Below, piece after piece: positions 61,769-64,000 of a stretch of 64,000 nucleotides of DNA. The DNA comes from Polyangiaceae bacterium (GTDB lineage Bacteria > Myxococcota_A > Polyangia > Polyangiales > Polyangiaceae). The notes below the pieces were generated by a model. The model was not told the origin of the DNA. It saw only the letters and a program-made list of their open reading frames with translations, and searched no databases. Within the stretch, counting starts at the first letter, position 1. Each line of letters begins with the position of its first letter. Both the position numbers and the translations under genes were made by a program. Location of the stretch: NCBI GenBank assembly GCA_029266615.1, contig JAQSWN010000035.1, positions 34,784 to 98,783 of the forward strand, read 5' to 3'.

Positions 61769-62188
61769 TTCGGACCTCCTGAGGCGGACTGCGTTGAGAG
61801 GCAGTCGAGAACTCGTGACTCAGTCCTCGGACAACACACCGTAACGCGGTTAACCAACGGTCGCATGGTGAAAGGAAAGGCGCAGCACAGACGAGCGCGC
61901 CGGTGGTGCCTCTTCATGGCGCGAAGACAGCACAGGTCACCACCAGGTTCAGCGTGGGGACGTCTTGGGCTTGACTGGCTTCGCATCCGGAAAGGCAGGA
62001 AGCTCACGTGGGGGAGCGAAGCGGCCCATGAACCCTCCCTGAGCTCGCATGGCAGGGTCGTCAGTTGTGTGTGCAGCGAGGAAGTAGGAATGCTTGGGGA
62101 AGTCCAGCTCGAAACCAGTAAGCGATTCGACGAACGCGCGTTGCTGTTCGGTAATCTCAAAAAGGTCCGAGCACGGGTTGGCTGCTGC
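61769..62188. other. region between sirtuin and AlkB genes
   Basis: 420 bp with no complete gene. It contains the startless coding-like stretch described separately; the rest looks non-coding. Confidence 0.4.
61949..62185 (-). other. startless coding-like stretch, possible gene remnant
   Basis: In the frame that follows the AlkB stop the sequence reads CSDLFEITEQQRAFVESLTG ... FELDFPKHSYFLAAHTTDDP ... MRAQGGFMGRFAPPRELPAF and ends at 61949. The composition looks protein-like, but there is no start codon between the AlkB stop and this stretch except an internal ATG at 62050 (33 aa). Possibly the C-terminal part of a lost gene. Confidence 0.4.
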
Positions 62189-62797
62189 TCACGGCAGCGG
62201 TTGCGCGGCGTCGACGATTCGACGAAACGTGAGGTTGACGCGCTCACCTTCCACGCGCAGCTGCTTCGGCACCGCATGGCGATAGAGCTCTTGGCAGGCG
62301 CCGCCCATGACCAGGAGGTCGCCGTGACCGAGCTCGAGCGCGAAGCGCGACGACGAGCGAGGGCGCCCTGGCCCCTTCTTCTGGAGCACGAAGCGGCGAG
62401 CTGTTCCGAAGGACAGACTCGCGATCACCGGCTGCGGCCCGAGCTCCGGCTCGTCGTCGGAGTGAAAGCCCATGCTGTCGCGGCCGTCCCGGTATCGATT
62501 GACGAGCACCGCGTTGAATTTCGCGTCAGCGCTGGCCTCCACAAGTCTCAACAGTGAAGCGAGCGTCGGAGTGAAGGGCGCGCTCTTCACGGTGCGCCCC
62601 GAGTACGTGTAGTCGCGGTCGCCGAACCACGCCGAGAGCCGCGGCTCGGGCACGAGCTTGCCGAAGAGGCGAATGGAGCCTTGCGCCCAACCAATCTCGC
62701 CGATCAGGCGCGTGAGCACGTCGCTCGCTTCCGGCTCCGGAACGAACGCTCGCGTCAGGGTGACGAAGACGCCGGGCTCGAGCTCGGTGCGCGGCAT
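62189..62797 (-). CDS. AlkB-family 2-oxoglutarate/Fe(II) dioxygenase
   Basis: ATG 62797 gives 202 aa; longer open frames upstream are antisense to the expansin gene. MPRTELEPGVFVTLTRAFVPEP at the start, FGDRDYTYSGRTVKSAPFTPTL (substrate lid), iron ligands in SMGFHSDDEPELG (HxD) and ELYRHAVPKQ (His), and the 2-oxoglutarate site RVNLTFRRI. It repairs alkylated bases in DNA or RNA by oxidative demethylation. All key residues are present. Divergent from the expansin gene. Confidence 0.9.
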   Translation of the reverse strand: MPRTELEPGVFVTLTRAFVPEPEASDVLTRLIGEIGWAQGSIRLFGKLVPEPRLSAWFGDRDYTYSGRTVKSAPFTPTLASLLRLVEASADAKFNAVLVNRYRDGRDSMGFHSDDEPELGPQPVIASLSFGTARRFVLQKKGPGRPRSSSRFALELGHGDLLVMGGACQELYRHAVPKQLRVEGERVNLTFRRIVDAAQPLP

Positions 62798-62954
62798 TTC
62801 CAAATCTCTAGCACCCGGATACTTTTCTACACCCAGCGCCCGAGAAGCGTACTTTGTAGGTTCGTAAGGGGTTGCTCGAGGGGCGGTTCGCGGGTACCAA
62901 ATTGGAGACCTGGAATCGGTTCCCGATCGCAACGCCTCGGCCTGGAAATTCACC

Positions 62955-64000
62955 ATGAAGATGCTCTCACCCCTTCGCGTCGGTCTTGCCTTCTCCATGG
63001 TTGGCGCAGCCATTTCCGGCTGTAGCGACGGCTCCGTGGGAGAGGGTGGCCCCGGCGCCGCTGCGGGCACCACGGGCGCTGGCGTGACCGCTGGGTCAAA
63101 TGGAGTCGGCGGCACCTCGGCAGTCGGCGCCTCGGGCAGCGCGAGCAGCTCGGGGAGCGGAGCTGGCGGCGCGGCGGGCTCGACGGCGACCGGTGGCTCC
63201 GTTGCAAGCGGCGGCAGCGGCACTGCGGGCGTGGCGGCGGGCGGCAGCGCGGGCGTGGCGGCGGGCGGTAGCGCGGGCAATGTCAGCGCTGCGGGGGCGG
63301 GTGGCAGTGGTGGGTCGCCCAACGACCGTCCGCCCAGCGCGACGGCGGGCAACTGCAAGCAGGATCTGGGCGGCTACCAGAGTGGCTGGGTGACCTGGTA
63401 CACGTTCAGCCAAGGTACCGAGCTCGTTCATTGCAGCTTCCCGACGCACAAGGGCTCACCGGACAGGGTGGACTTCATCCGCACCGGCAACGGCACCTAC
63501 TTCGGAGCGATGAACACCAGCGACTACGAAACCGCAGCCGTGTGCGGCGCGTGCGTCGAGGTGACTCGGGGCGACCAGAACAAGAAGGTCGTCATCACGA
63601 TTGTGGACGAGTGCCCCATCTCGACGAACAACAAGTGCACGTCCGGACACATCGATCTCAGTCAAGAAGCGTTCAAGCAATTGGGTGATGTCGGCGAGGG
63701 CTACCTCGGATCGGGCAAGTCCGGATCAAAGGGCCAGATCTCTTGGAAGTACGTGCCCTGTCCGGACGGGGAGACCGTTCACTTCACGCTCAAGAAGCCT
63801 TCGGACGTTTACTGGAACCAGGTCCGCGTCTCGGGCAACCGCTACGAAATAGCCAAGCTCGAGGTGTCGGTGAACGGCACGTGGGTGAACGCCACGCGTG
63901 AAGTCCACAATTACTGGACCCCGCCCGAAGGTAAGATGGGAATGGCCCCCTACCGAGTGCGCGCGACCGATATCAACGGCGCGGTGATCGAGGCGCCGCT
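62955..64000 (+). CDS. bacterial expansin (EXLX-type) lipoprotein, 3'-partial
   Basis: Begins at ATG 62955 and is open to the window end; at least 348 aa. Signal and lipobox: MVGAAISGC (Cys about 23). A Gly/Ala/Ser/Thr/Val linker runs to about 125. Then the double-psi barrel domain: YFGAMNTSDYETAAVCGACVEV, VVITIVDECPISTNNKCTSGHIDLSQEAFKQLG (key residues: CGAC, DECP, HIDLS). A CBM63-like domain follows: DVYWNQVRVSGNRYEIAKLEVSVNGTW, NYWTPPEGK. Expansins loosen plant cell wall polysaccharide networks without hydrolysis. It complements the GH105/PL3 genes at the other end of the window. Confidence 0.9.
   Translation, partial: MKMLSPLRVGLAFSMVGAAISGCSDGSVGEGGPGAAAGTTGAGVTAGSNGVGGTSAVGASGSASSSGSGAGGAAGSTATGGSVASGGSGTAGVAAGGSAGVAAGGSAGNVSAAGAGGSGGSPNDRPPSATAGNCKQDLGGYQSGWVTWYTFSQGTELVHCSFPTHKGSPDRVDFIRTGNGTYFGAMNTSDYETAAVCGACVEVTRGDQNKKVVITIVDECPISTNNKCTSGHIDLSQEAFKQLGDVGEGYLGSGKSGSKGQISWKYVPCPDGETVHFTLKKPSDVYWNQVRVSGNRYEIAKLEVSVNGTWVNATREVHNYWTPPEGKMGMAPYRVRATDINGAVIEAP
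63225..63272. repeat. 24-bp tandem repeat, 2 copies
   Basis: gcgggcgtggcggcgggcgg(c/t)agc repeated twice in the linker of the expansin lipoprotein; encodes AGVAAGGS units. Confidence 0.85.

Noticed and set aside
61865..62557. 230-aa plus-strand open frame
   Set aside because: Opposite to the 3' part of alkB and to the coding-like stretch; Arg-rich, no motif.

Overview
This is a GC-rich chromosomal window that most resembles a myxobacterium of the Polyangia (Sorangium-like). The evidence is indirect. Many lipoproteins carry long Gly/Ser/Thr/Ala linkers after the lipobox. A secreted protease ends in a MYXO-CTERM-like tail. There is a DUF1592-type/DUF1552 pair, several Ser/Thr kinases and PP2C/SpoIIE phosphatases, four-cysteine GYF-less but GYF_2-like low-complexity proteins, and frequent GTG/TTG starts with 4-bp ATGA/GTGA overlaps. 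I see no rRNA, tRNA, CRISPR, prophage or insertion sequence.

Layout. 1-7.5 kb is a plus-strand pectin locus: a GH105-type unsaturated galacturonyl hydrolase (5'-truncated by the window), a lipoprotein, two tandem paralogous outer-membrane barrels, two Cys-rich lipoproteins and a PL3 pectate lyase lipoprotein. A hybrid histidine kinase and a probable tagaturonate epimerase follow on the minus strand. 11.8-14.2 kb is a three-gene module (secreted/outer-membrane protein, ECF sigma factor, membrane-anchored Pro-rich TPR-like protein), and 41.8-44.0 kb holds a second copy in the same order. 16.8-17.2 kb has a guanidine-II (mini-ykkC) riboswitch ahead of a 3'-truncated guanidinium exporter gene. 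17.1-22.4 kb is signalling: SpoIIE-type phosphatase, NtrC-type activator, a HisKA-REC-HPt protein lacking an ATPase domain, and a Ser/Thr kinase with an N-terminal membrane domain. 22.5-28.6 kb has a six-hairpin-like protein, HflK/HflC and a DUF255 thioredoxin-domain protein. 28.7-36.2 kb has an ECF sigma/anti-sigma pair, a DNA methylase-like protein, a metalloprotease, a LeuA-family enzyme, a radical SAM protein and a TonB-like protein. 36.3-38.3 kb is a minus-strand group: queD, a TlpA-like protein, a BFD-like [2Fe-2S] protein and a ttcA copy that has lost its PP-loop. 38.5-41.7 kb is the DUF1592-type/DUF1552 pair. 44-55 kb is a mix of lipoproteins, a LysR/GST/PNPOx cassette, a kinase, an M28 peptidase, a C-type lectin-like lipoprotein and a beta-helix lipoprotein. 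55-62.8 kb is a low-density stretch with small proteins and an unusual number of broken genes (two GNAT remnants, a TolQ-like fragment, a frameshifted sirtuin, a startless coding stretch). The window ends in a bacterial expansin lipoprotein.

Functional picture: secreted plant-cell-wall attack (GH105, PL3, expansin, possible beta-helix lyase) is coupled to probable uptake barrels and galacturonate catabolism. It is surrounded by dense phospho-signalling and ECF regulation. The best candidates for undescribed biology are the duplicated sigma/TPR/outer-membrane module, the kinase-less phosphorelay protein beside its NtrC partner, and the guanidine riboswitch attached to a truncated transporter.
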